From: Tersicoccus phoenicis
GTDB taxonomy: Bacteria > Actinomycetota > Actinomycetes > Actinomycetales > Micrococcaceae
Direction of reading: 5' to 3'
Assembly (NCBI RefSeq): GCF_001968835.1
Contig: NZ_MRDE01000046.1
Span: 33,962-97,961, forward strand
Length of the DNA: 64,000 nt
Shown here: piece by piece, positions 26,768 to 36,353 of the stretch
Layout: every line of letters starts with the position of its first letter
Numbering within the stretch: position 1 is the stretch's first letter
Notes under the pieces: generated by a model
Told to the model about the DNA's origin: nothing
Database searches by the model: none
Seen by the model: the letters and a program-made list of their open reading frames with translations, nothing else
Made by a program: the position numbers and the translations under genes

Positions 26768-28012
26768 GTGAACGCCTCCTCCGCCGACCTGACCGCTTCC
26801 CTGCTCGACGATGCCCGCGCGTTGCACCCGGACATCGCGGACCTGCGCCACCGGCTGCACCGCGAGCCGGAGGTCGGCCTGGACCTGCCCCGCACGCAGG
26901 AGAAGGTGCTCGGCTGGCTGGACGGACTCGGCTACGAGATCAGCACCGGCACCGAAACCACCTCCGTCACCGCGGTGCTCCGCGGCGGTGCCACCGCGAG
27001 TTCGGACGGCGAGCGCCCGACCGTGCTGCTGCGCGGCGACATGGACGCGCTGCCGGTGCAGGAGCAGACCGGGCAGCCGTTCAGCTCCGAGATCGACGGG
27101 GTGATGCACGCCTGCGGCCACGACCTGCACACCTCCATGCTGGCCGGTGCCGCGACCCTGCTCTCCGTTCGTCGGGACCGGCTCGCCGGCGACGTCGTGC
27201 TGATGTTCCAGCCGGGGGAGGAAGGGTTCGACGGCGCCGGCGTGATGATCCGCGAGGGCGTGCTCGACGCCGCCGATCGGCGGCCCGACGCCGCCTTCGG
27301 CATGCACGTGGCCAGCGCGCTGGCGCCGAGCGGCATGGTGTTCTCCCGGGCCGGTGCTATGATGAGCGGTTCCTCCGGCCTGGACGTGACCGTGCACGGG
27401 GCCGGCGGCCACGGTTCGACGCCGTTCCGGTCGAAGGACCCGGTGACCGTCGCCGCGGAGATCGTCACCGCGCTGCAGACCCTGGTGACTCGTCGGTTCG
27501 ACGTGTTCGACCCGGTCGTCATCACCGTCGGCTCCCTGCACGCCGGGACGAAGCGGAACATCATCCCCGACGACGCGCGGATCGAGGCGACCGTCCGGTC
27601 CTTCTCCGACCAGGCGCGGGCCCGGCTGGCCGAGATCGTGCCGCCGCTGGTCCGCGGGATCGCCGAGAGCCACGGCCTCACCGCGACCGTCGACTATCGC
27701 GACGAGTACCCGGTCACCATCAACGACGCCGGCGAGAGCGACTTCGCCCGCGGCGTCGTGACCGAACTGCTCGGCGACCAGCGCTACAGCGCGATGCCGA
27801 ACCCACTGGCCGGGTCGGAGGACTTCTCCCGGGTGCTCGCCGCGGTGCCCGGCGCGTTCCTCTTCCTCTCGGCTGTCCCAGAGGGGGTCGATCACGAGAC
27901 CGCGGACTACAACCACTCGGCGCGGGCCACGTTCGACGACGCGGTCCTGGCCGACGGTGCCGCGCTGTACGCCCGGTTGGCCATCGACCGGATCGCCGTC
28001 GGTACCCGCTGA
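26768..28012 (+). CDS. M20-family amidohydrolase (copy A)
   Basis: 414 residues. M20D carboxypeptidase/amidohydrolase motifs: LRHRLHREPEVGLDLPRTQ, LLRGDMDALPVQE, MHACGHDLHTSML, FQPGEEGFDGA, and GSEDFSRVL near the C-terminus (metal ligands D, H, E). It removes acyl groups from amino acids or related amides (hippurate/IAA-conjugate hydrolase family). GTG at 26768 with GAAAGGG upstream. A close paralog lies at 31352, sharing long identical stretches. Substrate unknown. Confidence 0.9.
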   Translation: MNASSADLTASLLDDARALHPDIADLRHRLHREPEVGLDLPRTQEKVLGWLDGLGYEISTGTETTSVTAVLRGGATASSDGERPTVLLRGDMDALPVQEQTGQPFSSEIDGVMHACGHDLHTSMLAGAATLLSVRRDRLAGDVVLMFQPGEEGFDGAGVMIREGVLDAADRRPDAAFGMHVASALAPSGMVFSRAGAMMSGSSGLDVTVHGAGGHGSTPFRSKDPVTVAAEIVTALQTLVTRRFDVFDPVVITVGSLHAGTKRNIIPDDARIEATVRSFSDQARARLAEIVPPLVRGIAESHGLTATVDYRDEYPVTINDAGESDFARGVVTELLGDQRYSAMPNPLAGSEDFSRVLAAVPGAFLFLSAVPEGVDHETADYNHSARATFDDAVLADGAALYARLAIDRIAVGTR

Positions 28013-28032
28013 GGCGTGTCGCGACCCCGAAT

Positions 28033-28102
28033 GTGAGTTAGCCGGCTGCGCCCGAAATGCGTGCTCAAAGAGCCCCGCGTTCGGGCGTAACCGACTGACT
28101 CA
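28033..28102 (+). repeat. Palindromic repeat family A, copy 1
   Basis: A 70-bp imperfect palindrome: 23-base arms (28033-28055 and 28080-28102) match at 19 of 23 positions and carry the GCCCGAA/TTCGGGC core. The centre contains GTGCTCAAAGAGCCCC. Copy 2 at 34090 has the same centre in inverse orientation; a cut copy lies at 63815. It is REP/BIME-like in size and position (between genes). Confidence 0.75.
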
Positions 28103-28155
28103 GTGGGACGCGTCGACCGCTGGTCCCGTGGTATCCCGAAGAGGAGGATGAGCCG

Positions 28156-28767
28156 ATGACCGCCATCCACGCCGTCGTCATGGAGATCGCCATCCCGGCC
28201 GGAGCTCTCGGGCCGGACCCGGTCACCGTGGACGTCCGCGCCCATCTGGTTCCCCATGCGACCGGTCTGCTCCTCGTCGACACCGGCATGGACGCAGACG
28301 GCGCCGCGCTCGACGCGACACTGGACGAGATCAGTGCGACTTGGTCCGACGTCTCCCACGTGGTCATCACGCACGGCCATCCGGACCACGTCGGCGGGCT
28401 GGATCACGTACGGGCGGTTGCACCGCACGCGCGCGTGCTGGCCCACCCGGAGGAACGGGTGCCGGACGCCGAGCCGCTGGCGGACCAGCAGGTGGTCGGT
28501 CCGCTGCGGGCGATCGCGACCCCCGGACACACCGCCGAACACCTCTCCTTCCTGCACGAGGACGCGAACACCCTCTTCGTCGGGGACTGTCTCGGCACGG
28601 TCGGCGGGAGGGTGAACCGCGCACCACGGCCCTTCACCGCCGATGTCGATCAGGCCGAAAGGACGCTGCACGACCTGCTCCGGTTCCGGGATGCCCGGAT
28701 GATCTTCGCTCACGGTCCCGAGGTCGCGGATCCGTGGGATCAGCTGGACCGGCTTCTCGCCGCCTGA
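28156..28767 (+). CDS. Metallo-beta-lactamase-fold hydrolase
   Basis: 203 residues. The HxHxDH motif is THGHPDHVGG, followed by PGHTAEH, VGDCLG and a terminal AHGPE, giving the full set of di-metal ligands. The family includes glyoxalase II-like and lactonase-like enzymes; the substrate cannot be told. ATG has GAGGAGGATGAG upstream. It stands alone, after repeat A copy 1. Confidence 0.87.
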   Translation: MTAIHAVVMEIAIPAGALGPDPVTVDVRAHLVPHATGLLLVDTGMDADGAALDATLDEISATWSDVSHVVITHGHPDHVGGLDHVRAVAPHARVLAHPEERVPDAEPLADQQVVGPLRAIATPGHTAEHLSFLHEDANTLFVGDCLGTVGGRVNRAPRPFTADVDQAERTLHDLLRFRDARMIFAHGPEVADPWDQLDRLLAA

Positions 28768-28918
28768 CGTCCGATCCTCGCCGCTGAGGGCGGAGGGTGA
28801 CGGACCGGCGACAGACCGCCTCGCCTGAACTGAACCGACCGGCTCACGCCGTCGACAGCAGGCTGATAATCTCCTCTCGAGTCGAAGAGCGGATGATCAC
28901 GTCGAGAGGGCAGTTCTG

Positions 28919-30220
28919 ATGGTTGATACTGCCAGCCTCATGTTCGTGGCCGCTGGTGTCGCGGTGTCAGCAGCGGCCGTGCTGCCACGGCTCCTCGTCC
29001 GGGCGCCGGTGTCGATGCCCATGGTCTTCCTCGGCGCCGGAGTGGCGGCCTTCGCCCTCATCGGCGAGTTGCCGGACCCGAATCCTGTGACGAACAACGG
29101 TGTGGCCCTGCAATTGAGCGAGATCTGCGTGATCATCTCTCTGATGGGTGCCGGGCTGGCGTTGGACCGACCCGTCGGTTGGCGACGGTGGGGTACGACG
29201 TGGCGGCTGTTGGGTATCGCGATGCCGGTGTGCATCCTGGTCCTGGCGCTCGCCGGATGGTTGATCCTCGGGCTGAGCGTCGCCGCCGCCTTGCTCGTGG
29301 CTGCCGCCCTGGCCCCGACCGACCCCGTGTTGGCCTCGGAGGTGCAAGTGGGGGAGCCCTCCGAGAATCAGGAGGACCTGGAGAGAGAGGACGAGGTCCG
29401 GTTCAGCCTCACCGCCGAGGCCGGACTCAACGACGGTCTCAGCTTTCCGTTCGTCTACCTGGCGATCGCGTTGAGCGTGGTGGGTACTGCGCCGGACGCG
29501 TGGCTGCCTGACTTTCTCGCCGTCGACCTCGCGTGGCGCATCGCGATCGGCTGCGTGACCGGTTGGCTGGTCGGCAAGCTGCTGGGGCGCATCTTCTTCC
29601 GGTCCTCGGTCGAGAGCGTTCGGATGGCAGCGCACTCCGAGGGGTTCGTTGCCCTGGCTGCCACCTTCCTTGCCTATGGGACAGCCCAGATGGTCGAGGG
29701 CTACGGCTTCGTCGCCGTCTTCGTGTGCGCCGTCACCATCCGGTCCGCAGAGCGGACCCACGGCTACCACGGCGTCCTGCACAGCTACATCGAGCAGCTC
29801 GAGCGATTGCTCACGGTGGTGGTCGTCGTGCTGCTGGGTGGTGCCGTCGCCCGCGGCCTGCTGGCCGGTACCACGTGGCTCGAGATCCTGGTCGCGGCGA
29901 TGTTCCTGTTCTTGATCCGTCCGTTGACCGGTTGGGTCAGCCTCGCTCGGGGACGTACCGGGCCATGGGAACGATTGGTGATCGCCTTTTTCGGGGTCCG
30001 GGGCGTGGGGTCGATCTACTACGTCAGCTACGCCCTGTCCGAGGGCGAGTTCGCGACGCAAGCGCAGACTCTCTGGCGCATCGTCGGCCTGGTCATCGTC
30101 GGATCCATCCTGCTGCACGGAACGACTGCCGGACCCGTCATCACCGTGGTCGATCGTGCTAGGCGACGGAAGGCCCGGCGGAACTCGAGCAGCGTGGACC
30201 CCGCCAACACACCGATCTGA
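28919..30220 (+). CDS. CPA1-type cation/proton antiporter
   Basis: 433 residues, about 12 membrane helices. The family core is visible: ALAPTDPVLASEVQVGEPSE (the TDP helix-break motif), then EAGLNDGLSFPFVYLAIAL (ND motif). Later segments include FFGVRGVGSIYYVSYAL. It exchanges Na+ or K+ for H+ across the membrane. ATG at 28919 has GAGAGGG 9 bases upstream. Monocistronic by spacing. Confidence 0.88.
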   Translation: MVDTASLMFVAAGVAVSAAAVLPRLLVRAPVSMPMVFLGAGVAAFALIGELPDPNPVTNNGVALQLSEICVIISLMGAGLALDRPVGWRRWGTTWRLLGIAMPVCILVLALAGWLILGLSVAAALLVAAALAPTDPVLASEVQVGEPSENQEDLEREDEVRFSLTAEAGLNDGLSFPFVYLAIALSVVGTAPDAWLPDFLAVDLAWRIAIGCVTGWLVGKLLGRIFFRSSVESVRMAAHSEGFVALAATFLAYGTAQMVEGYGFVAVFVCAVTIRSAERTHGYHGVLHSYIEQLERLLTVVVVVLLGGAVARGLLAGTTWLEILVAAMFLFLIRPLTGWVSLARGRTGPWERLVIAFFGVRGVGSIYYVSYALSEGEFATQAQTLWRIVGLVIVGSILLHGTTAGPVITVVDRARRRKARRNSSSVDPANTPI

Positions 30221-30229
30221 GACGTAGCC

Positions 30230-31231
30230 TCACTCCGCGCCGGGGACGGGGACCACCTGACCGGTCGCCGTCGAGTCGGCCCGCAGGTACCAGCCCATCC
30301 GCTTGTGAGTGCGGACGCCGACGTCGGACTCGATCACCTGTGCGCCGGGCGCGGCCGTCTGCAGGCCGGCCTCCACGTCGGCGATCTCGGAGGGACTGCG
30401 CAGCCACAGGAAAAAGGTCAGGTTGGTGTCGCCGGTGGTCGACGCGCACAGCCGCAGAGTTCGGTGTCCGCGCAGAAAGGTCAGCGCGGCCTCCAGCTGG
30501 GCCGGCGGCACCCGCACGTACCACTGGCACGCGACCGGGTAACCGGAGAACTCCTGCGCCAACTCGCACCGGACCGCCACCAGGCCGGTCTCGATCACCT
30601 GCCGGATGTGCCGGGCCGCGGTCGTGGGATGGCTGCCGGTGGCGGCCGCGACCTGCGTGGCGCCCGCGCGCCCGTCCCGCGAGAGCACGGCCATCAGCTC
30701 CGTCAGATGCGGGGGCGTGGCCCCGGGCGGCCGGACGTGCACCGGCGCCAGCGCGGCCGCCCGCCGCTGCTGCGCCGGGGAGAGCACGTCGAGGCGCCAG
30801 TTGTTGCCGATCGCGTACAGCCTGCTGGCGACGGTCACCTGGGTGCGCAGGATCGCCGGATCGGCGCGCACCAGGGGCAGCACCTCGCGCGTGAACCATT
30901 GCCAGGTGCGGGTGAGGACGGTCAGCCGCACGTCCCAGGAGCGGGCGGACTCCTCGACGGTGGCGATCTCCGGCACGGCGCACAGCCGGTCGATCACCTC
31001 GGCGCGGTGGCCCGGCCGGCACTCGATGCTGACGAACGTGATGCAGCCGGGATTGCCCACCGAGCCGAGGTGGCCGGTCACCCATGCGCGGCCCTCGGCG
31101 TGCATCCGATCCCAGCGAGCGGCGAGCGTGCTGGGATGCCGTTCGAGCACGTCACCGAGCTGCGTCCACGTCGCACGGGGTGCGATCTGTAGCGCGTGGA
31201 CCAGCTGCAGGTCCTCCAGCGGCGATTCCAT
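30230..31231 (-). CDS. Lrp/AsnC-family transcriptional regulator, double-domain
   Basis: 333 residues, about twice a standard Lrp. An N-terminal winged HTH (LEDLQLVHALQIAPRATWTQLGDVLERHPSTLAARW) and RAM-like segment are followed by a second HTH-like unit (LTELMAVLSRDGRAGATQVAAATGSHPTTAARHI) and a second RAM-like domain. Such proteins sense amino acids or related acids. It diverges from the M20/MHS operon at 31352 with a 120-base shared gap, so it most probably controls that operon. Confidence 0.87.
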   Translation of the reverse strand: MESPLEDLQLVHALQIAPRATWTQLGDVLERHPSTLAARWDRMHAEGRAWVTGHLGSVGNPGCITFVSIECRPGHRAEVIDRLCAVPEIATVEESARSWDVRLTVLTRTWQWFTREVLPLVRADPAILRTQVTVASRLYAIGNNWRLDVLSPAQQRRAAALAPVHVRPPGATPPHLTELMAVLSRDGRAGATQVAAATGSHPTTAARHIRQVIETGLVAVRCELAQEFSGYPVACQWYVRVPPAQLEAALTFLRGHRTLRLCASTTGDTNLTFFLWLRSPSEIADVEAGLQTAAPGAQVIESDVGVRTHKRMGWYLRADSTATGQVVPVPGAE

Positions 31232-31351
31232 GCAGGATCCTTCGATTCGTGTCTGTCTTGATGCAGTATTTCCACGATCTCACAGCCGGTGACTCCGCTC
31301 ACACCACGCTCGTGGGAAGCCGCGACACCGACCGCCCGGAGGATTCCCCGC

Positions 31352-32617
31352 ATGACCGTCCCGACCTCGTCCGCCGACCTGACCGTGGCACTGCTCGACG
31401 ACGCCCGCGCGGTGGCCGGTGACGTCGCCGACCTGCGCCACCGGCTGCATCAGGAACCGGAGATCGGGCTCGATCTGCCGCGCACCCAGGAGAAGGTGCT
31501 TCAGTCGCTCGACGGGCTCGGCTACGAGATCACCACCGGCACGGACACGACGTCCGTCACCGCCGTCCTGCGCGGCACGGGTCGCACGGACGGAACCCGC
31601 AGCACCGGTGCGGACGCGCACCGCCCCGTCGTCCTGCTGCGTGGCGACATGGACGCCCTGCCCGTCCAGGAGAAGACCGGGATGCCCTTCGCGTCCCGCG
31701 TCGACGGGGCCATGCACGCGTGCGGGCACGACCTGCACACCGCCATGCTCACCGGGGCCGCGGGCGTGCTCGCCGGCCGCCGGGACCAGCTCGCCGGCGA
31801 CGTCGTCCTCATGTTCCAGCCGGGGGAGGAAGGGTTCGACGGCGCCGACGTGATGCTGAAGGAGGGAGTGCTCGACGCCGCCGGTCGCCGCGCCGACGCC
31901 GCCTACGGCCTGCACGTGATGAGCTCGATGGCCGACGGCGGCACGCTGATGTCGCGGGCCGGCTCGTCGATGAGCTCGTCCGACGCGCTGCTGGTCACCG
32001 TGCACGGCGCCGGTGGCCACGGGTCGGCCCCGTTCGCGGCGAAGGACCCGGTGACCGTCGCGGCCGAGATGGTCATGGCCCTGCAGGCCATGGTCACCCG
32101 CCAGTTCGACGTGTTCGACCCGGTCGTGGTCACCGTCGGGGTGCTGCGGGCCGGCACCCGGCGTAACGTCATCCCCGAGACGGCCCGGCTGGAGGCGACG
32201 ATCCGGTCCTTCTCGACCGAGGCCAAGGCGCGGCTGAAGTCGTCCGTGCCGCAGCTGCTCGAGGCGGTGGCGGCCGGCCACGGCCTGACCGCGACCGTCG
32301 ACTACATCGAGGAGTACCCGCTCACCGTCACGGACGGCGCCGAGACCCGGTTCGCCCGCTCCGTCGTCGAGGAGCTCTTCGGCCCCGAGCGCCACCAGGA
32401 GCTGGCTCACCCGCTGGCCGGGTCGGAGGACTTCTCCCGCGTGCTCGCGGAGGTGCCCGGGTCCTTCCTGTTCCTCTCGGCGGTGCCCGCGAGCGCCGAT
32501 CACGCCACCGCCGCGTACAACCACTCCCCGTACGCCCTCTTCGACGACGCCGTGCTCGCTGACGGCGTCGCCCTCTACAGCCGGCTCGCCGTCGACCGGC
32601 TCGCCGCGCTCGCCTGA
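31352..32617 (+). CDS. M20-family amidohydrolase (copy B)
   Basis: 421 residues, a close paralog of the gene at 26768: LRHRLHQEPEIGLDLPRTQ, RGDMDALPVQEKTG, MHACGHDLHTAML, FQPGEEGFDGAD and GSEDFSRVLAEVPGSF are all kept, so it should be an active zinc amidohydrolase. ATG at 31352 has GGAGG about 9 bases upstream; a longer frame from 31289 lacks support. It is followed at 55 bases by an MHS transporter, suggesting import then hydrolysis of one acylated substrate. Confidence 0.9.
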   Translation: MTVPTSSADLTVALLDDARAVAGDVADLRHRLHQEPEIGLDLPRTQEKVLQSLDGLGYEITTGTDTTSVTAVLRGTGRTDGTRSTGADAHRPVVLLRGDMDALPVQEKTGMPFASRVDGAMHACGHDLHTAMLTGAAGVLAGRRDQLAGDVVLMFQPGEEGFDGADVMLKEGVLDAAGRRADAAYGLHVMSSMADGGTLMSRAGSSMSSSDALLVTVHGAGGHGSAPFAAKDPVTVAAEMVMALQAMVTRQFDVFDPVVVTVGVLRAGTRRNVIPETARLEATIRSFSTEAKARLKSSVPQLLEAVAAGHGLTATVDYIEEYPLTVTDGAETRFARSVVEELFGPERHQELAHPLAGSEDFSRVLAEVPGSFLFLSAVPASADHATAAYNHSPYALFDDAVLADGVALYSRLAVDRLAALA

Positions 32618-32672
32618 CCCGCGACCCCACCCGCAGCTTCCATCCGTACCGCGCTCACCCCAGGAGAACCCC

Positions 32673-34067
32673 ATGGTCACCAACGCCCACCACGCCGCGC
32701 CCCCGCCGAGCGTCGGCCCCGCCGGTGGTGGCGGCACGTCCACCGCGACGGCCCCGCCGAAGCGCGCCGGGATCGTGCAGACCCTGATCGGCACCGGCGC
32801 AGGCAACGCCGTCGAGTGGTACGACTGGGCGATCTACGCGACCTTCGCCGCGTTCATCTCGACCCAGTTGTTCAGCAAGGCCGACCCGTCCAGCGCCTTC
32901 CTCGCCACGCTGGCGATCTTCGCCGTCGGCTTCGTCGCTCGCCCCTTCGGCGGGTTCTTGTTCGGCTGGATCGGCGACCGTCTGGGCCGCAAGCTCGCCA
33001 TGACCCTCTGTGTCGGCCTCGGTTCCGTCGGATCGCTCGCCATCGGCCTGACGCCGACCTACGAGTCGATCGGCTCGGCCGCCTCGCTGATCCTGCTCGT
33101 CGCCCGGTTGGTGCAGGGCCTGGCCCACGGCGGTGAGCTGCCCAGCGCCCAGACCTACCTCTCCGAGATGGCCCCCGCCTCCCGACGCGGCTACTGGGCG
33201 TCGCTGATCTACGTCTCCGGCACCATCGGCATCCTGTTCGGCACCCTGCTCGGCGCCGTGCTCTCCACCGTCCTGCCCTCCTCGCAGATGGCCGCGTTCG
33301 GCTGGCGGATCCCCTTCATCCTCGGCGCGGTGCTCGGGCTGGTCGCCCTCGTGATGCGGGCTCGGATGGAGGAGTCCGAGGTGTTCGAGGCGGAGAGGAC
33401 GGCCGCCCTGCCGATGGTGGGCGCGGACGGCGACGCCCCGGCGGTGTCCCGACCCCGCCTGTTCGCCGACCTCGCCGCCCACTGGCGGCAGGCCCTGCAG
33501 GTGATCGGCCTGACGGTGGGCATGACCGTCGTGTACTACGTGTGGGGTGTGTCGACCCCCGCCTACGCCATCAACGTGCTGAAGATCGAGCCGAGCGGTG
33601 CCCTGTGGGCGGGGGTGGCCGCCAACATCGTCTTCATCGTTGCGCTGCCGTTCTGGGGCAAGCTCTCGGACCGGATCGGCCGCCGGCCGGTGCTGGCCAT
33701 CAGCGGGCTCGGCTCGGCCGTGCTGTACTTCCCGGCCACCTGGTTCGTCCGGGATACCGCCTGGCAGCTCGGCGTCGCCATGTCCGCGATGCTGATCTTC
33801 ATCGCCGGTGCCGCCGCGATCGTGCCCGCGGTCTACGCGGAGCTGTTCCCGACGTCGGTGCGCACCATCGGCGTCGGTATCCCGTACTCCATCTGCGTCG
33901 CGGCCTTCGGGGGGACGGCCGCCTACCTGCAGGCCGGGTTCGCCACCTGGTTCCCGGGCTCGGGCTCCACGGTGTTCGGCATCTACACGATCGTCCTGCT
34001 GCTGATCAATGCCGCGACGCTGCTCACCGTCCGCGAGACGCGGGGCAAGGTGCTGCACGGCGCCTGA
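32673..34067 (+). CDS. MHS-family MFS transporter (metabolite:H+ symporter)
   Basis: 464 residues, 12 membrane helices. The start of the MHS core AGNAVEWYDWAIYATFAAF is diagnostic, with ARPFGGFLFGWIGDRLGRK in loop 2-3 and WGKLSDRIGRRP in loop 8-9. Relatives carry dicarboxylates, shikimate or betaines. ATG has CAGGAGAA upstream. Co-directional with the M20 hydrolase and probably its uptake partner. Confidence 0.88.
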   Translation: MVTNAHHAAPPPSVGPAGGGGTSTATAPPKRAGIVQTLIGTGAGNAVEWYDWAIYATFAAFISTQLFSKADPSSAFLATLAIFAVGFVARPFGGFLFGWIGDRLGRKLAMTLCVGLGSVGSLAIGLTPTYESIGSAASLILLVARLVQGLAHGGELPSAQTYLSEMAPASRRGYWASLIYVSGTIGILFGTLLGAVLSTVLPSSQMAAFGWRIPFILGAVLGLVALVMRARMEESEVFEAERTAALPMVGADGDAPAVSRPRLFADLAAHWRQALQVIGLTVGMTVVYYVWGVSTPAYAINVLKIEPSGALWAGVAANIVFIVALPFWGKLSDRIGRRPVLAISGLGSAVLYFPATWFVRDTAWQLGVAMSAMLIFIAGAAAIVPAVYAELFPTSVRTIGVGIPYSICVAAFGGTAAYLQAGFATWFPGSGSTVFGIYTIVLLLINAATLLTVRETRGKVLHGA

Positions 34068-34089
34068 CGCCGCCCGCCGGAATCTACGC

Positions 34090-34158
34090 TGAGGCAGCCC
34101 GCTTCGCCCGAAGACGGGGCTCTTTGAGCACCCCCTTCGGGCGAAACCGGCTATCTCG
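34090..34158 (-). repeat. Palindromic repeat family A, copy 2
   Basis: 69 bp, arms 34090-34112 and 34136-34158 with the same GCCCGAA/TTCGGGC core as copy 1 and a centre GGGGCTCTTTGAGCAC that is the reverse complement of copy 1. It lies between the MHS transporter stop and the SDR gene. With copy 1 it frames 28.1-34.1 kb as inverted repeats. Confidence 0.75.
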
Positions 34159-34261
34159 GCGTGCGAGGGCGTGGCCCGTAGGCTGGCCCGAGCGCGGCCG
34201 CCCCCGGCCGCGGACCGGCATCCGGGCTGCTCGGCCCGGCACGCACGACGAGGGAGCGGCC

Positions 34262-35125
34262 ATGAGCGAGTCATCCACGAACAGCACGGCAAGCAGTGAA
34301 GACGGCGGGCGGCGGACCGTCGTCATCACGGGCGCGAGCGACGGGATCGGCGCGGCCATGGCCCAGAGCCTGGCCGCCGCAGGAGACCGCGTCGTGGTCG
34401 TCGGCCGTTCCGCCGAGAAGACCCGGGCTGTGGCCCAAGAGATCGACGCGCCGTCACTGGTGGCCGACTTCGCCGACTTCGCCCAGGTCGAGCAGTTGGC
34501 CACCCGGCTGGCCGACGAATACCCGCGGATCGACATCCTGGTCAACAACGCCGGTGCCGTCTTCGGACAGCGGCAGACCACCACGGACGGGTACGAGATG
34601 ACGTTCCAGGTCGACCACCTCTCCCCGTTCCTGCTGACGACCCGGCTGCTGCCCGTGCTCACCGCCAGCCGGGCCCGGGTGATCACGACGTCGTCCGCGG
34701 CCAACCTCTGGGGCCGGATCCGCCTCGACGACCTGGACAAGGAGCACGGCCGGTACCGGGCGCAGGACACGTACGGGTCCGCCAAACTGGCCAACATCCT
34801 CTTCACCCGAGAGCTGCACCGGCGCCACCACGGCGACGGCATCGCGGCGACGGCCTTCCACCCGGGCGGTGTGGCGACCAATTTCTCCGTCGAGTCCGGC
34901 AGCTGGTTCCGGTTCGTCTACGGGCCGCTGTTCAACCGGTTCCTGCTCAGCGCCGCGCAGGGCGCCGACACCGGCGTCTGGCTGGCCACCGCCCCGGAGG
35001 GCGAGTGGGCCTCCGGCGAGTACTACGCGAAGCGCAAGCCCGCCCGCGTCAACCCGCAGGCCAACGACGTCGTGCTCGCGCAGCAGCTGTGGAACCGGAG
35101 CGAGAAGCTGGTCGCCGGGGCCTGA
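34262..35125 (+). CDS. Short-chain dehydrogenase/reductase
   Basis: 287 residues. Rossmann motif TGASDGIG near 23-30, NNAG, SS before the catalytic YGSAK (Tyr-x-x-x-Lys). The sequence resembles the retinol dehydrogenase/WW-oxidoreductase type SDRs (FHPGGVATN after the active site). NAD(P)-linked oxidation of an alcohol or lipid carbonyl; substrate unknown. ATG at 34262 preceded by GAGGGAGC. The convergent Zn-ADH ends 16 bases later. Confidence 0.88.
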   Translation: MSESSTNSTASSEDGGRRTVVITGASDGIGAAMAQSLAAAGDRVVVVGRSAEKTRAVAQEIDAPSLVADFADFAQVEQLATRLADEYPRIDILVNNAGAVFGQRQTTTDGYEMTFQVDHLSPFLLTTRLLPVLTASRARVITTSSAANLWGRIRLDDLDKEHGRYRAQDTYGSAKLANILFTRELHRRHHGDGIAATAFHPGGVATNFSVESGSWFRFVYGPLFNRFLLSAAQGADTGVWLATAPEGEWASGEYYAKRKPARVNPQANDVVLAQQLWNRSEKLVAGA

Positions 35126-35141
35126 GCCCGCCCAGGACCGC

Positions 35142-36353
35142 TCAGGAGACGGTCAGCTCGGTCTTCAGCCAGCCTTCCTCGCGCCGGTCGAACGACTCGT
35201 ACGCCTCGATCGCGCTGGTGAGGGGCTCCCGCTGGGTGATCAGGTTCGTCGGGTCGAACAGGCCGGCGGCGACGACGTCGAGCAGGGGCGGCGTGACCGT
35301 GTGGTGGTTGCAGTTGCCCATCTTGATGATGAGGTTCTTGTTCATCGCCGCCCCGATCGGGAACGACGTCAGCGCCGGCGGGTAGACACCGATGATGCCG
35401 ATCCGGCCGCCCTTGGCCACCGCGGACACGGCCCACTGCAGCGCCTGCGACGGCGCGTCGCCGGGCACCCAGTTCTGGTCCTGCACGTTGGTCTTCGGGG
35501 CCACCTGGGAGCGCTCGGCGTCGAACTGGTCGGCCTGCTCGTCGCCCGCCTGCTTGGCGGGCCCGGCCCACGGCCGCTGCGCCTCCACGCCGACCGCGTC
35601 GATCACGGCGTCGACGCCGATGCCCTGCGTGGTGTCGAGGATCGCCTGCACCGGATCCTCGGCGTTGAAGTCGATGATCTCGGCGTTCTGCCTGAGCGCG
35701 GTGACCAGCCGGGTCTGCAGGCCGTCGACGGCGATCACCCGGGCGGCGCCCTGCCGGAACGCCGAGGCGATGGCGAACTGGCCGACGACGCCGGCTCCCA
35801 GCACGGCGACGGTGTCACCCCGGTGCACACCGGCCAGTTCCGCGCCGAACCACGCCGTCGGGAAGATGTCCGAGAGCAGGATCGCCTGGTCGTCCGAGAT
35901 GTTCTCCGGCAGCGGGATCAGGGTGTTCACCGCCCACGGCACCCGCACGTACTCGGCCTGCAGCCCGTTCACCGGCCCGGTGGCCTGCGGCCCACCGAAG
36001 AAGGAGGTGCCGGCGAGCGGTCCGTTCGGGTTCGCGACGTCGCACTGGGCCGTCAAGCCGCGCCGGCAGTTCCGGCACGCACCGCAGGACATCGTCGAGC
36101 AGATCAGCACCCGGTCACCGGGACCGAAGCGGCGTACCGCCGAGCCGACCTCGGTGACGACCCCGACCGCCTCATGGCCGAGGATCGTGCCCTCGACCAT
36201 GCCGGCCATCGTCCCGCGGATGAAGTGCAGGTCGGTGCCGCAGATGGCGCTGCGGGTGATCTGCACGACGGCGTCCGTGGGTTCGGTGATCGTGGGGTCC
36301 TCGACCGTGTCCAGGCGGATGTCGCCCTCGCCGTGCCACACCACTGCCTTCAT
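35142..36353 (-). CDS. Zinc-dependent alcohol dehydrogenase, formaldehyde-dehydrogenase-like
   Basis: 403 residues. MDR zinc enzyme: catalytic zinc segment CGTDLHFIRG and GHEAVG, structural-zinc cysteines in SCGACRNCRRGLTAQC, and the NAD motif VLGAGVVGQFA. The DIFPTAWFGAEL and DAVGVEAQ segments plus an insert before the C-terminus match the glutathione-independent formaldehyde dehydrogenase group. ATG at 36353 (MKAVVWHG) with GAGGAGAGGA upstream. Aldehyde detoxification is likely; the exact substrate is not. Confidence 0.88.
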   Translation of the reverse strand: MKAVVWHGEGDIRLDTVEDPTITEPTDAVVQITRSAICGTDLHFIRGTMAGMVEGTILGHEAVGVVTEVGSAVRRFGPGDRVLICSTMSCGACRNCRRGLTAQCDVANPNGPLAGTSFFGGPQATGPVNGLQAEYVRVPWAVNTLIPLPENISDDQAILLSDIFPTAWFGAELAGVHRGDTVAVLGAGVVGQFAIASAFRQGAARVIAVDGLQTRLVTALRQNAEIIDFNAEDPVQAILDTTQGIGVDAVIDAVGVEAQRPWAGPAKQAGDEQADQFDAERSQVAPKTNVQDQNWVPGDAPSQALQWAVSAVAKGGRIGIIGVYPPALTSFPIGAAMNKNLIIKMGNCNHHTVTPPLLDVVAAGLFDPTNLITQREPLTSAIEAYESFDRREEGWLKTELTVS

